59,799 nt of DNA from assembly GCA_014584395.1 (NCBI GenBank), contig JACTMY010000006.1:1-59799 (forward strand), read 5' to 3'. Origin of the DNA: Planctomycetota bacterium. Its GTDB lineage: Bacteria > Planctomycetota > Planctomycetia > Gemmatales > HRBIN36. Each line of letters opens with the position of its first letter. The stretch's first letter is position 1. The translations under genes and the position numbers were made by a program. Shown here one piece after another: positions 1 through 9,409 of this stretch. The notes beneath the pieces were generated by a model that was not told the origin of the DNA, ran no database searches, and saw only the letters and a program-made list of their open reading frames with translations.

Positions 1-343
1 CAGGCGGCGTTCATGCCGCGGAGTTGCATGCCGGACATGCCGAGTTCTAACATGCCGCCGAGGTAGTCGCCTTGGGCGAGGGATTTGCCGCCGCTGATGC
101 TGTTTATGCGGCATCCGGCGCGGCTCAGCCTGGCGCGCAAGCGTTACGCCGCGGCACTGGACACGACGTTTTTAGAAGAAATCCTTTGTGGAAAGACGTA
201 AGCTAGGCAAACAGTGCTGCGCCGGCCCTGCCCCGCCGCCGGAGCCGATGTAGCGGCTAATGGGCTTCGATTAACTTTAAATTGCCTATTATTAAACCCT
301 TTGAGTCAGGCAGTTATTAGCTTTCAAGATTATGGAAGAGGTT
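1..343. other. Window edge, no confident gene
   Basis: No complete gene is visible here. On the minus strand a frame from about position 140 runs off the left edge without a stop and reads like real protein (it includes SGGKSLAQGDYLGGMLELGM). A TAA lies directly upstream and there is no start codon, so it is either a broken gene or the tail of one outside the window. Positions 150-343 are more AT-rich and hold nothing I recognise. Confidence 0.3.
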
Positions 344-742
344 CTAAACTTCTTCCCAAGTTATTGAGTCCAAGCTATTGCCTTTATTTACAAAGTGGCA
401 TGCGATTCGTCTAATTTCTGATATTGGCAAGCAATATTTCCGCAAAATGGGAGTCGGCGTATCCGCCGTCAAAAACTCAAAATCCTCCCCGTTCCAATCA
501 CGCTCTTCAGTCACGGCCATCAAGTAGGGAGAATCTCCGTTTGTTTTATTGATTTGAGCGCACCCAACTGTCTTGCTGATCCCCATTGTGAGTGTATATC
601 CATTCTCAGCATCTAATCGACATAACGAAGGTTCACGATTCTCCATTTCCGCAAATACCGCAGCCACATCATTGGAATCTTGAATGATCTTTCCATTTAA
701 CGAATTGTTATCATCCTGCATATCCACAAAGAAGGTAATCAT
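344..742 (-). CDS. Imm1-like immunity protein
   Basis: This 132-residue cytosolic protein has no signal peptide. Its second half has the Imm1-family look: SPYLMAVTEERDWNGEDFEF, then TPTPILRKYCLPISEI, then a helix with VNKGN and a C-terminal ITWEEV. Imm1 proteins neutralise deaminase and nuclease tips of polymorphic toxins. The ATG lies one base after the TAA that closes the deaminase fragment upstream (TAA-A-ATG), the usual toxin-immunity order. The reading frame is intact although the toxin partner is broken. GC is lower than in the rest of the window, in keeping with transfer. The family call rests on pattern recognition. Confidence 0.7.
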   Translation of the reverse strand: MITFFVDMQDDNNSLNGKIIQDSNDVAAVFAEMENREPSLCRLDAENGYTLTMGISKTVGCAQINKTNGDSPYLMAVTEERDWNGEDFEFLTADTPTPILRKYCLPISEIRRIACHFVNKGNSLDSITWEEV

Positions 743-743
743 T

Positions 744-1092
744 TTAAGCTCCTAAAAAAATAATCACCGTGCCGTCGGGAAGAACAAAATAGAGTTTCGC
801 TCCTTTTGGAAGCATTCGAGGAAGTAATTTCAGGCAATTGGGGCAGATCTTTCGATTGTTAATGTACAATGTTGCTTCCATGATCTTTTGTTGGCGCATG
901 ATTGCAGCTGAATGACCTTCTACGTGTGTGTTCTTGTGTATGCGTCAAAACCACTTGTGCTTTTGGGATTTCAGATGCTGGACCGGCCATACCGCTCTGA
1001 AGTGGTACGTCTCCGTTCGGCGTTCTCAAAACTCCGGAAGTTTTACCCCTTTTAGAAAAAGCGGGAAGCTCTGGCTTTTCCGGCGCCTTCAC
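744..1092 (-). pseudogene. SCP1.201/DddA-type deaminase toxin fragment, frameshifted
   Basis: The first part reads LRTPNGDVPLQSGMAGPASE and IPK. The frame then shifts by one base near 960 and continues GFDAYTRTHVEGHSAAIMRQ, ATLYINNRKICPNC, LKLLPRMLPKGAKLYFVLPD and GTV, ending at TAA 744-746. HVEG (zinc-binding His and catalytic Glu) and CPNC (two zinc Cys) are the hallmarks of the SCP1.201-like deaminases, the family of the double-stranded-DNA cytosine deaminase DddA. Restoring one G (AAAGGC instead of AAAGC) would rejoin the frames. A TAG directly precedes the first codon, and no secretion or delivery region is present, so this is only a decayed C-terminal toxin tip. The Imm1 gene follows one base later. 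Confidence 0.72.
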
Positions 1093-1127
1093 CTACGGCG
1101 GTGGCGTGCCGTGCAGGATCGGCCTGG

Positions 1128-1694
1128 GTAAGCGTCGGAGCGTAGAGCTTATGTCCCCGCTGCGGATGTCCAAAGGGCGATTGAGTACGCCTCAAACGGC
1201 GTTTGTAGGCTGCTTATGGCTTTATCCAGGTTCGCGGGTCTTCGTGTCCCTAGCAAAGCCCGAAGCCTGCGCTGGCAAGACATTGATTGGGAGCGCAGAC
1301 GGTTGACGATTCCATGCCCGAAGACAGAACATTTGGCCGGGAGAGGTTTCCGCGTGATTCCGCTATTGCCGTCCGTCTGTCCTTACTTAGAAGATGGCTG
1401 GGAATCAGCCAACGAAGGGGCAGAGTTCATTATTCCTGAGAATATAGGCGACGCGCTTACGGCCCGGCGGGTTGGGTGAATGCGAATCTAAGGACGACAC
1501 TGGCAAAGATCATCAGTAGGACTGGATTAGAGCCGTGGACCCGCTTGTGGCATTTGATGCGGGCTCGTTGTGAAATAGACCTGGCACGACAATTCCCTTT
1601 GGCCGTCGTCGCTAAGTGGCAGGGGAACACCCAGGCCGTGGCCATGCGTCACCAAGTTGACGTGACCGACGCAGACTTCGAACGTACCTTGTAA
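1128..1694 (+). pseudogene. Tyrosine recombinase (phage integrase) remnant
   Basis: Two overlapping frames together spell the C-terminal catalytic domain of a planctomycete integrase. The first (to 1479) has MALSRFAGLRVPSKARSLRW and QDIDWERRRLTIPCPKTEH, including the first catalytic Arg. The second (from 1476) has NLRTTLAKIISRTGLEPW, a WHLMRA box (H-x-x-R) and AVAMRHQVDVTDADFER. The position that normally holds the nucleophilic Tyr (RHY in relatives, from memory) is Gln here, and the frame is broken near 1476. There is no N-terminal DNA-binding part: TAA precedes 1128. The gene cannot be active. It lies beside the 3' end of ssrA, a classic integration site, so it probably brought in the toxin-immunity island. 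Confidence 0.75.
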
Positions 1695-1770
1695 GAGGAC
1701 GACGAAAAAGCGGCGCAGCAACCGTCGGAAATGCTCTGCGACGTAGTGAACAGTGTACACCTAGGGGATG

Positions 1771-1793
1771 AAAAAAGCCTAGGATTTCCTAGG
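1771..1793 (-). terminator. Intrinsic terminator of ssrA
   Basis: Read on the minus strand, CCTAGG, loop AAAT, CCTAGG is followed by C and six T. It lies about 40 bases past the mature 3' end of the tmRNA and suits rho-independent termination. Confidence 0.6.
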
Positions 1794-1830
1794 GTTTCCG
1801 AACATTGTGCCATTGCGAATAATGGTTCAG

Positions 1831-2218
1831 TGGAGGCGGCGGGAATCGAACCCGCGTCCCAAAGCGCTTTGTTGGCTGCATCTACGTGTGTAGTGTTGCC
1901 CTTGGTTGGCCGACCCAACCTCGTTCACCCTCATCCCTTGACAACACAAAGAAGATGAGGACTAGCCACGTGTGTTGTTTAGTTCGCCACGCCCATGGCT
2001 CGGCCTTGCGGCCTCAGTGGCAAACGAGCCTGACTTGGCTACCGCGGATGCAAACTTTCAGGCGAAGTCTGCATCCACGGGGCTACCGTTTAATTAGGCA
2101 GCCAAAGCATACTGCGTTTCGGCAGTTAATGTTGCGGTCAGCTTTTAACGTGGCCCACTGACCAACCACGACACGCCACATCCAACGCAGACATCCCGGT
2201 CGAAACCAGTTCGCCCCC
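1831..2218 (-). ncRNA. ssrA: tmRNA (trans-translation)
   Basis: The 5' end GGGGGCGAACTGGTTTCGAC and the 3' end GGTTCGATTCCCGCCGCCTC (plus CA) are the tRNA-like ends of a one-piece tmRNA. The 5' GGGGGCG pairs with CGCCTCC to form the acceptor stem, and a T-arm with GTTCGATTC is present. The tag frame lies at 2123-2094 (minus): GCC GAA ACG CAG TAT GCT TTG GCT GCC TAA, giving AETQYALAA, with the LAA end recognised by ClpXP-type proteases. The 3' CCA is not encoded (CTG follows the discriminator A), so it must be added. The RNA rescues stalled ribosomes with SmpB. An integrase remnant lies beyond its 3' end. Confidence 0.95.
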
Positions 2219-2238
2219 GTGCAGATGCGTTCTCTTCC

Positions 2239-2267
2239 ATTATTCGATTCCTGGCTATGGAAGCCAA
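2239..2267 (-). promoter_or_regulatory. Candidate sigma-70 promoter of ssrA
   Basis: On the minus strand TTGGCT (-35) and AATAAT (-10) are separated by exactly 17 bases. The -10 box ends about 20 bases before the mature 5' end, so a short leader would be removed by RNase P. It lies between the stop of the GH2 gene and ssrA. Confidence 0.4.
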
Positions 2268-2295
2268 CCCTGAAGGTGAAAAGTCGCCCTTTTTT

Positions 2296-4566
2296 CTATT
2301 TGTTTCTTTCGATCCACTCCTCCAAGCCGGCATCGATGTATTGCCCCCCCGACGTTTGTCGGCAATGAATCGCCATGGTATTGATCCCTTGCCTCAAGGT
2401 TTCCCTCGCCGCCTTGGCCATGGGGAAGCGTTCATAGCTTGTCAGGTAACCTTGCGTTTGCACCGCCATTACGCCATTGATGTACACTTCCACGTCTTCA
2501 TCGTGATGCATGAGCAGAAAGAGTTCCCCTTGGGGCAGCTCTTTCAATTCAAAAGAACGGCGGAGCCAGATGTCATTTGTTCTCCAGGTGGTGCGAATGT
2601 TGCCGCCGGGTGTGCCGCGGGTGCCGAAACCGCCTGGTCCTTTGCTCCAACTGGCGTCGTCAAAATCCGGCTTGAACCAATCGTCCGCGGGCCGATCGAA
2701 GGTGAATGACCAGGTTTGTGGATGGACTTCGGAAGTGGCCAGGACATCCTTGACCTCGGGCATGGGTTGCCAGAGCGTCGCGTGCCATCGGGCGACTTCC
2801 TCCGGATCGATTTTGATGACTTCGCGGTCATAGGTCATGAGTCCGTTGACTTCGATTTCCACGTCAGTGGTCTGCGTGTAAACCGCGGCGGCCAGCCCCT
2901 TGGCGATGAGGGGCCGCAACTTCTTGATCAAAAGGTGATAGTTGTCCCGCAACTCAACGTCATTCTTATAGGTGCGATAACCCCAGTTGTTCGATTCCTT
3001 CCACAAATGGCCTTTCATCGGCAAGCCCAGGCCGCCAAACTCGCCCAGCACGGAGACGCGGTCGGGCATGGATGGAAACATGCCTGGTCCTGGATAACTG
3101 TGCATGTCTTTCATGTCGCCGAAGCCGCGGTCGGTCCAGCCGCTGGGACCGTTGACCAAGCGGGTTGGGTCTTTTTGCTTCACCCAGCGAAGGACATCAT
3201 TGGTGTCGTGCTGCCCCCACCCTTCGTTGAACGGCACCCATACGACGATGCAGGGGAAAAAGGCCAGATGGTCGATCATCGCTTCCAGTTCGTAGCGGAA
3301 TTGCTTTTTCTCCTCCTGGGTGAAGACGGCGTCGCGTTCGGCACGCGGCCCCACGAAATGGGATCGGCCGGCCTGCATCGCACTGGGCATGTCCTGCCAG
3401 ACCAGCAAGCCCAGGCGGTCGCAATGATAATACAGAAGCGAAGGCTCCACCTTGATGTGCTTGCGGAGCATGTTCATGCCCATCTTCTTGAGCACCTGCA
3501 GATCGTAAAGCAGGGCTTCCTCCGAGGGCGGCGTGAGCAGGCCATCAGGCCACCAACCTTGATCCAATGGACCGTACTGAAACAACGGCTGATGATTCAG
3601 CAGCAGGCGTAGATGTCCCGCGGCATCCTTGCCGACGCTGATCTGCCGCATGGCGAAATAGCTGCGTGTTTCATCCAACGGTCGCCCCTGGCGGAGCAAG
3701 GTGGCTTTGAATCGATACAGGAAGGGCTGGCTCGGCGACCACAGCTTCGGCTGCGTCAGCGTCAACGCGACGGGGGCATCGGCGTTGAATTCCTTGTGCA
3801 AAAGGCGTTGATCACCGTCGAACAGTTCGATGCGGATTTGGTCGCCGGCTTGGGCCTGAACGATCTTGGGATGGAGCAGCACGGTGCCAGCGTCGATGTC
3901 GCAAACGGGCCGAAAGCTCTGGAGGTGCGTTTCATGGACCGGTTCAAGCCAAACCGATTGCCAAATGCCGGTCACGGGAGTGTACCAGATGCCTTCCGGC
4001 TTGCGAACTTGCTTGCCCCGAGGCTGGGGGCCCAAGTCCGTGGGATCCCACACGCGCACCACCAACTCGTTGGGACTTTCCTTTTTCACAAAAGGCGTGA
4101 TGTCATAGGCAAAGGGATTGGAGCCGCCTCGATGAATGCCCATCGATCGGCCGTTGATGAAGACTTCCGACTCCCAGTCCACGGCGTCGAAATGCAGCAC
4201 GAGGCGGCGATCCTGCCAGGCTTGTTCCCATGGAAACTCCCTGCGATACCAGAGCCATTGTTGGTCGCTCACCGTCTGCCCGACGCCGGAGAGAGCGGAT
4301 TCGATAGCAAAAGGAACTAAAATCGAGCCTGTCCATGGATTGGGGACAGCAGCGCCGCGTGGCGTGATCGCATATTGCCATAGGCCGTTTAAACACTGCC
4401 AATCGGCCCGAACCAACTGTGGTCGGGGATAGGATTGCCAGGCATTTTCCGGCCGAATTTGCTTGCCCCAGCGCGTCATGAGCGGGCTGGAAGCAGGCTT
4501 CCAGTCTTCACGACCTGAACCGAGGCAGATCGCTAACAAGGCAAGCAATATTGGAACAGCGCGCAT
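2296..4566 (-). CDS. Secreted glycoside hydrolase family 2 protein
   Basis: The 756-residue protein has a signal peptide (residues 1-18). The GH2 plan follows: jelly-roll sugar-binding domain (about 40-210, with WLWYRREF and FDAVDWESEVFING), immunoglobulin-like domain (about 210-310), and a TIM barrel (about 315-600) with WVPFNEGW (acid/base Glu448) and SVLGEFGGLG (nucleophile Glu509). A second jelly roll follows (about 620-756, DDWFKPDFDDASW). GH2 members are beta-galactosidases, beta-glucuronidases or beta-mannosidases; the substrate cannot be read here. The start is an ATG with AAGGGAG upstream. It is a stand-alone gene, convergent with nothing, and probably acts on polysaccharide fragments in the periplasm. 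Confidence 0.88.
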   Translation of the reverse strand: MRAVPILLALLAICLGSGREDWKPASSPLMTRWGKQIRPENAWQSYPRPQLVRADWQCLNGLWQYAITPRGAAVPNPWTGSILVPFAIESALSGVGQTVSDQQWLWYRREFPWEQAWQDRRLVLHFDAVDWESEVFINGRSMGIHRGGSNPFAYDITPFVKKESPNELVVRVWDPTDLGPQPRGKQVRKPEGIWYTPVTGIWQSVWLEPVHETHLQSFRPVCDIDAGTVLLHPKIVQAQAGDQIRIELFDGDQRLLHKEFNADAPVALTLTQPKLWSPSQPFLYRFKATLLRQGRPLDETRSYFAMRQISVGKDAAGHLRLLLNHQPLFQYGPLDQGWWPDGLLTPPSEEALLYDLQVLKKMGMNMLRKHIKVEPSLLYYHCDRLGLLVWQDMPSAMQAGRSHFVGPRAERDAVFTQEEKKQFRYELEAMIDHLAFFPCIVVWVPFNEGWGQHDTNDVLRWVKQKDPTRLVNGPSGWTDRGFGDMKDMHSYPGPGMFPSMPDRVSVLGEFGGLGLPMKGHLWKESNNWGYRTYKNDVELRDNYHLLIKKLRPLIAKGLAAAVYTQTTDVEIEVNGLMTYDREVIKIDPEEVARWHATLWQPMPEVKDVLATSEVHPQTWSFTFDRPADDWFKPDFDDASWSKGPGGFGTRGTPGGNIRTTWRTNDIWLRRSFELKELPQGELFLLMHHDEDVEVYINGVMAVQTQGYLTSYERFPMAKAARETLRQGINTMAIHCRQTSGGQYIDAGLEEWIERNK

Positions 4567-5001
4567 GGCAGCAAACTCCCTTCAAGTTGGAGGCGGGTCC
4601 CCCTATTTTTATGCAGCCGGGAATAAAAAAGGATAAAAAAATGATCTTGGCCTCGGTGGCATCGTTTCACGAAACGGGCCAATTTTGGCAGCTTCGCTTG
4701 GCATGGTGCTAACCTGTCAAGGAAAAAAATCCGTCACGATGAGCGGGAAAATCCATGATTCCGAAATTGACGTCGACAGGGCGAACCTCAACTGCATATA
4801 AAGTGACTTTACCTTTTCCGTAGCCAATGACTCGGCTAGAATGGATTTGTACCAATGTTCAGGGATGAGTGGGTAGGAGACATCACATCGGAGCATGGAT
4901 GTCTCAGAAGCAACGGATGTTGGGCTGTCCACCCCAGGCAGTCCGAGCACGAAGCTTCTTTCTTTTCATCAGTTTCACTCTAAGGGAGCAGAGGAACTGA
5001 T
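4567..5001. other. Divergent intergenic region upstream of nrdJ
   Basis: 435 bases between the GH2 start and the nrdJ start. It is AT-rich and should hold both promoters. I see no B12 riboswitch core and no credible small gene. The only operator-like element I noticed is at 4791-4806. Confidence 0.5.
4791..4806 (+). promoter_or_regulatory. Weak NrdR-box-like sequence
   Basis: ACTGCATATAAAGTGA matches 11 of 16 positions of the NrdR consensus as I recall it (ACACTATATATAGTGT). It lies about 195 bases before the ribonucleotide reductase start. NrdR boxes usually come as a pair, and no second copy is obvious. Confidence 0.2.
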
Positions 5002-8000
5002 ATGCGTATCACACGTCGTTTCACGGTCGCTGGCCAAGACCCCTTCACAGGGATCAAGTTTGCTGCGCGCACAAGCAAAATCACCCATCCGGACGGTTCC
5101 ACCGTTTTCGAGATGAAGGACATCCAAGTCCCCGAATCCTGGTCCCAGGTGGCCGTGGATATTCTGGCGCAAAAATACTTCCGCAAGGCGGGCGTTCCAA
5201 GCCAAACCGAACGGGTCCCCGAAGTGGGTATGCCCGCTTGGCTGCAACGATCCATCCCCAAGGCGGAAACATCGAGCGGCCTTTTCCCCGGCCTGGATCG
5301 GTCCGATGCGGCCAGATCCGCTGCGGAATCCCAGCCACCGAAACACCTCGGCCAAGAAACGGACGCCCGACAGGTCTTCAAGCGACTCGCCGGTTGCTGG
5401 ACCTATTGGGGTTGGAAAGGCGGCTACTTCAACACCGAAGAAGATGCCCTGACCTTTCATGATGAAATCTGTTTCATGCTGGCCAATCAAATGGCGGCCC
5501 CCAATAGCCCGCAATGGTTCAATACCGGCATCCATTGGGCCTACGGCATTGAAGGCCCCCCGCAAGGCCATTATTTCGTCGATCCCAAGACCGGCGAAAT
5601 GACGCGCTCCTCGTCGGCCTACGAGCATCCCGCGCCCCATGCCTGCTTCATCCAAAGCATCACCGATGACCTGGTGAACGACGGCGGCATCATGGACCTT
5701 TGGACGCGGGAAGCCCGCATCTTCAAGTACGGCTCGGGAACCGGGACGAACTTCTCTTCCTTGAGAGGAGCGGGGGAGCCGCTTTCCGGCGGCGGCAAAT
5801 CGAGCGGCTTGATGAGTTTCCTGCGCATCGGCGATCGGGCCGCCGGGGCGATCAAAAGCGGCGGCACCACGCGCCGCGCCGCCAAGATGGTGGTGCTGGA
5901 CCTGGACCATCCCGACATCGAAGAGTTCATTAATTGGAAAGTGATCGAGGAGCAGAAGGTCGCGGCCTTGGTTTCTGGGTCGAAGGCGTGCCATCATCAC
6001 TTGAATGAAGTCATCCAGGCATGCAACGCCGCCATCCCCGCGGCCCCGACCCCGGCGGCGGCCTCGACCACCAGCGTAGCGACGGCCAAAGCGGCCGCGC
6101 AGGATCGCTTTGATCCCAGCAAAAACCCAACCTTGCGCAAAGCGGTCGCGGCGGCGCGCAAGGCCCAAGTGCCGGTAAACTACATCGAGCGGGCCATTCA
6201 ACTGGCCAAGCAAGGCGTGCATCACATCAGCTTCGTGGAATATGACACGGATTGGAATTCGGAGGCCTATCAAACGGTTTCCGGGCAAAACAGCAACAAT
6301 TCCGTCCGCATCACCAACGACTTCATGAAGGCCGTCCTGGAAGATCGCGCTTGGCAGCTTTATTGGCGCACCGAAATTGACAAAGCCCGCCGCGAAGGCC
6401 GCGCCCCCAAGCCCTGCAAGACGCTCAAGGCCCGCGATCTGTGGGATCAAATTGCCTTTGCCGCGTGGTCCTGCGCCGATCCTGGCGTGCAATTCGACAG
6501 CACCATCAATGAGTGGCATACCTGCCCCGTGGATGGCCGCATCAATGCCAGCAATCCTTGCAGCGAGTACATGTTCCTGGACGACACGGCTTGCAATCTG
6601 GCGTCCTTGAACCTGATGCGCTTCTTCCAGGAAGGCAGATTCAACATCGAGTCGTTCCAACACGCGGTCCGGCTTTGGACCATCGTCTTGGAAATCTCCG
6701 TGTATATGGCGCAATTTCCGAGCAAGTCCGTCGCCCGCAAGTCCTACGATTACCGCACGCTGGGATTAGGTTACGCCAACCTGGGCACGCTGCTCATGGT
6801 GCAAGGCATTCCCTACGATTCGCCGGTTGCTCGCGCCATCGCCGGGGCCATCACGGCCATCATGCATTGCGGGTCGTACGCCGCCTCGGCGGAGATGGCT
6901 TCGGAGCTGGGGCCGTTTCCCCGCTACCATGCCAACCGCGAGGCCATGCTGCGCGTGATCCGCAATCATCGCCGGGCGGCATACGCCGGCGATCCCAACG
7001 CTCCCGCGGGTCTCCGGGCTTCCGATTACGAAAACTTAAACATCCTGCCCGTCGCCATCGACGCGGGCAACAGCCCCCTCGATCTGCTCACGGCGGCGCG
7101 CCAGGAAGCGGACCGCATGCTGGAATGGGGCGAACGGCATGGCTTCCGCAACGCCCAGGTCACCGTGATCGCGCCGACCGGAACGATCGGCCTGGTCATG
7201 GATTGCGACACCACCGGCGTGGAACCCGACTTTGCCCTGGTCAAGTTCAAGAAACTGGCCGGCGGCGGGTATTTCAAGATCATCAACGCTTCGATCCCGC
7301 CGGCCCTGCGCAAGCTCAAGTACACGGACGCCCAGATCGCGGATATGATTCGCTATTGCCGAGGCACGGGTTCGCTCGAAGGCTGCCCCCACATCCACCG
7401 TGCGAGCCTCAAGGCCAAGGGATTTGGCGATGAGTTGATTGCCCGCATCGAGGCGATGCTGCCCACGGTGTTCGAATTGCGCTTCGCTTTCAATCGTTGG
7501 ACCCTGGGAGAAGACTTCCTCAAGTCCAAGATCGGCTTGAGCGATGAACAACTCAACCAGCCGAATTTCGACGTGCTGGCGGCCTTGGGATTCAGCCGCG
7601 AGGAAATCGATCAGGCCAACGACTATGTTTGCGGCACCATGACCCTCGAAGGCGCACCGCATTTGAAGCTGGAACATTATCCGATCTTCGACTGCGCCAA
7701 CCGCTGCGGCAAGATCGGCAAACGCTTCATCGCGCCCGAAGCTCATATCCGCATGATGGCCGCCGTGCAGCCGTTCACGAGCGGCGCCATTTCCAAGACC
7801 ATCAACATGCCCCACGACGCCGCGATCGACGACGTGAAGCGGTGTTATCTGATGAGCTGGCAACTGGGCCTCAAGGCCAACGCCCTCTACCGCGACGGCT
7901 CCAAGCTCAGCCAGCCTCTCAACAGCATGGCCGACGCGCCCGATTTGGAAATCGAAGCCGAAGAATTGCAGGAAGGCACGAGCCACCCGCAAACGCAAAT

Positions 8001-8967
8001 CAAAGTCATCGAGCGCATCGTGCACCGCTACATCGCTCGGCGGCGCCGTTTGCCGCATCGCCGCGCGGGATACATCCAAAAAGCCCGCATCGGCAACCAC
8101 AAGCTGTACATTCACACGGGTGAATATGAAGACGGCTCGCTGGGTGAAATCTTCATCGACATGCACAAGGAAGGGGCCGCCTTCCAGGCGCTCATGCATA
8201 GTTTCGCCATAGCGGTCAGCATTGGCCTCCAGCACGGCGTTCCCCTGGAGGAATTCTGCGACGCCTTCCTCTTCACCCGCTTCGAGCCTAACGGCATGGT
8301 GCAAGGAAACAGCCACATCAAGTTGACGACGTCGATCATCGACTACATCTTCCGCGAGTTGGCCATCACCTACCTGGGACGTTATGACCTGGCCCAAGTC
8401 GATGAGGAAGATCTCCGCCCCGACACGATCGGCGAGGGATTCACCGAAGGCCAACGCGAGGGCGAACCGGACGGTGAAACGGCGGAAAGCAAACCGCGCA
8501 AGCACGCCGCCAAGCCTGCCAAGCCCGCGGCGGAACCTGAATATCTCGACGAGGAAGTGGTCTCCGAGCGCGTCGTGGATTTGGATGAAGAGGCGCGCAA
8601 TAAGTCCAAGTTCAAATCCACGCTCCGGCCGCGCACGGAACACATCGACTCCGTGGCGGATGCCTTGAGAGCCGCGGCCAAGATCGTAGACACGCCTCCC
8701 CCTGCCGCTTCGTCGACCGCTCCAGCCAAGACGCCGAGCACCATGCCCAGCGCGGCCGCGACCACCAAGCCCAATCATGGGAATGGCAACGGGGGCCATG
8801 CCAAAACACGGCGCAACCTGGCCAACGCCCGCTCCGATCAAGTCCGCATGGCGCGGCTCAAGGGCTACGAAGGCGATCCTTGTGGCGAATGCGGGCAACT
8901 CACCATGGTCCGCAATGGTGCATGTTTGAAGTGCGACACCTGCGGCTCCACGAGCGGATGCAGTTAA
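5002..8967 (+). CDS. nrdJ: Adenosylcobalamin-dependent ribonucleotide reductase (class II)
   Basis: This 1321-residue cytosolic enzyme reduces ribonucleotides to deoxyribonucleotides using a B12-generated thiyl radical. The catalytic barrel is shown by [14 protein letters not shown] (about 247-260), [20 protein letters not shown] (about 518-538) and [20 protein letters not shown] (about 721-740). A long Ala/Pro/acidic linker (about 1140-1290) leads to a Cys-rich tail with CGEC, CLKC and CGSTSGCS, probably the redox shuttle cysteines. No N-terminal ATP-cone is visible. The length fits the long NrdJ form. The ATG is preceded by GGGAGCAGAGG. It is monocistronic, followed by a strong terminator. 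B12 dependence means the host makes or imports cobalamin. Confidence 0.93.
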   Translation: MRITRRFTVAGQDPFTGIKFAARTSKITHPDGSTVFEMKDIQVPESWSQVAVDILAQKYFRKAGVPSQTERVPEVGMPAWLQRSIPKAETSSGLFPGLDRSDAARSAAESQPPKHLGQETDARQVFKRLAGCWTYWGWKGGYFNTEEDALTFHDEICFMLANQMAAPNSPQWFNTGIHWAYGIEGPPQGHYFVDPKTGEMTRSSSAYEHPAPHACFIQSITDDLVNDGGIMDLWTREARIFKYGSGTGTNFSSLRGAGEPLSGGGKSSGLMSFLRIGDRAAGAIKSGGTTRRAAKMVVLDLDHPDIEEFINWKVIEEQKVAALVSGSKACHHHLNEVIQACNAAIPAAPTPAAASTTSVATAKAAAQDRFDPSKNPTLRKAVAAARKAQVPVNYIERAIQLAKQGVHHISFVEYDTDWNSEAYQTVSGQNSNNSVRITNDFMKAVLEDRAWQLYWRTEIDKARREGRAPKPCKTLKARDLWDQIAFAAWSCADPGVQFDSTINEWHTCPVDGRINASNPCSEYMFLDDTACNLASLNLMRFFQEGRFNIESFQHAVRLWTIVLEISVYMAQFPSKSVARKSYDYRTLGLGYANLGTLLMVQGIPYDSPVARAIAGAITAIMHCGSYAASAEMASELGPFPRYHANREAMLRVIRNHRRAAYAGDPNAPAGLRASDYENLNILPVAIDAGNSPLDLLTAARQEADRMLEWGERHGFRNAQVTVIAPTGTIGLVMDCDTTGVEPDFALVKFKKLAGGGYFKIINASIPPALRKLKYTDAQIADMIRYCRGTGSLEGCPHIHRASLKAKGFGDELIARIEAMLPTVFELRFAFNRWTLGEDFLKSKIGLSDEQLNQPNFDVLAALGFSREEIDQANDYVCGTMTLEGAPHLKLEHYPIFDCANRCGKIGKRFIAPEAHIRMMAAVQPFTSGAISKTINMPHDAAIDDVKRCYLMSWQLGLKANALYRDGSKLSQPLNSMADAPDLEIEAEELQEGTSHPQTQIKVIERIVHRYIARRRRLPHRRAGYIQKARIGNHKLYIHTGEYEDGSLGEIFIDMHKEGAAFQALMHSFAIAVSIGLQHGVPLEEFCDAFLFTRFEPNGMVQGNSHIKLTTSIIDYIFRELAITYLGRYDLAQVDEEDLRPDTIGEGFTEGQREGEPDGETAESKPRKHAAKPAKPAAEPEYLDEEVVSERVVDLDEEARNKSKFKSTLRPRTEHIDSVADALRAAAKIVDTPPPAASSTAPAKTPSTMPSAAATTKPNHGNGNGGHAKTRRNLANARSDQVRMARLKGYEGDPCGECGQLTMVRNGACLKCDTCGSTSGCS

Positions 8968-9009
8968 TGGCCATTGCCCGCTTTGTCTCAATGAACGATT
9001 CACCATCCA

Positions 9010-9037
9010 CCGGAGGGAACGCCTCCGGTTTTTTTTA
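9010..9037 (+). terminator. Intrinsic terminator of nrdJ
   Basis: CCGGAGG (9010-9016) pairs with CCTCCGG (9022-9028) around a five-base loop and is followed by eight T. It lies 43 bases after the nrdJ stop. Confidence 0.85.
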
Positions 9038-9148
9038 TTTCGCCTGATGCCTCGATGGTTTAACTTAAATGACGCTCAACATCTGGCCGAATGAATAGAG
9101 GATGGAACTTTAAGTTGCCTGACATTTAGATCGATTGAGGAAACGCCG

Positions 9149-9388
9149 ATGCGGTGGAAAATCTTGACCCTGTTGTCGCTGCCCATTGTCTCCACGTGGC
9201 CCACGGCTGCCTATGCGGCCTGAGGGCCGAATGGGTGCGGGCCAGTTGGCTCGCTCGGCCAGACCATCGGTTACGCAGCGGCGGTAGGCGTGGCGGGTTA
9301 CTTCATCTACCATGTCGTTCAACTGATCAGCGATTGGAGCCAAAAGCATACGGCGGATCGTGAGCGGCAGCCTTGGGATGTGGATTAG
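9149..9388 (+). pseudogene. Small exported protein gene with in-frame TGA
   Basis: From the ATG at 9149 the frame encodes a signal peptide (MRWKILTLLSLPIVSTWPTA, then AYAA) and reaches TGA at 9221. The same frame stays open after it: GPNGCGPVGSLGQTIGYAAA, then VGVAGYFIYHVVQLISDW (a membrane helix) and a charged tail ending at TAG 9388. The residue at the TGA falls in x-GPNGCGP, where Cys (TGC) would fit. So this is an 80-codon gene with a nonsense change, a base-call error, or a recoded codon. I see no convincing SECIS hairpin after the TGA. The function is unknown. It converges on pyrF. Confidence 0.5.
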
Positions 9389-9409
9389 CGGCGGCGGCAG
9401 CCTCTGCGA

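Noticed and set aside
4717..4950. 77-residue minus-strand open frame
   Set aside because: No ribosome-binding site, no recognisable features, and it lies where the nrdJ promoter is expected.
4567..5001. Cobalamin riboswitch before nrdJ
   Set aside because: I could not find the B12-box core or the expected stem pattern; B12-dependent reductases are not usually the gene repressed by it.
4975..6714. 579-residue minus-strand open frame opposite nrdJ
   Set aside because: The plus strand carries unmistakable class II reductase motifs here; the antisense frame has no family pattern.
7036..9006. 656-residue minus-strand open frame opposite nrdJ
   Set aside because: Same reason: antisense shadow of a GC3-rich gene that also runs across the nrdJ terminator.
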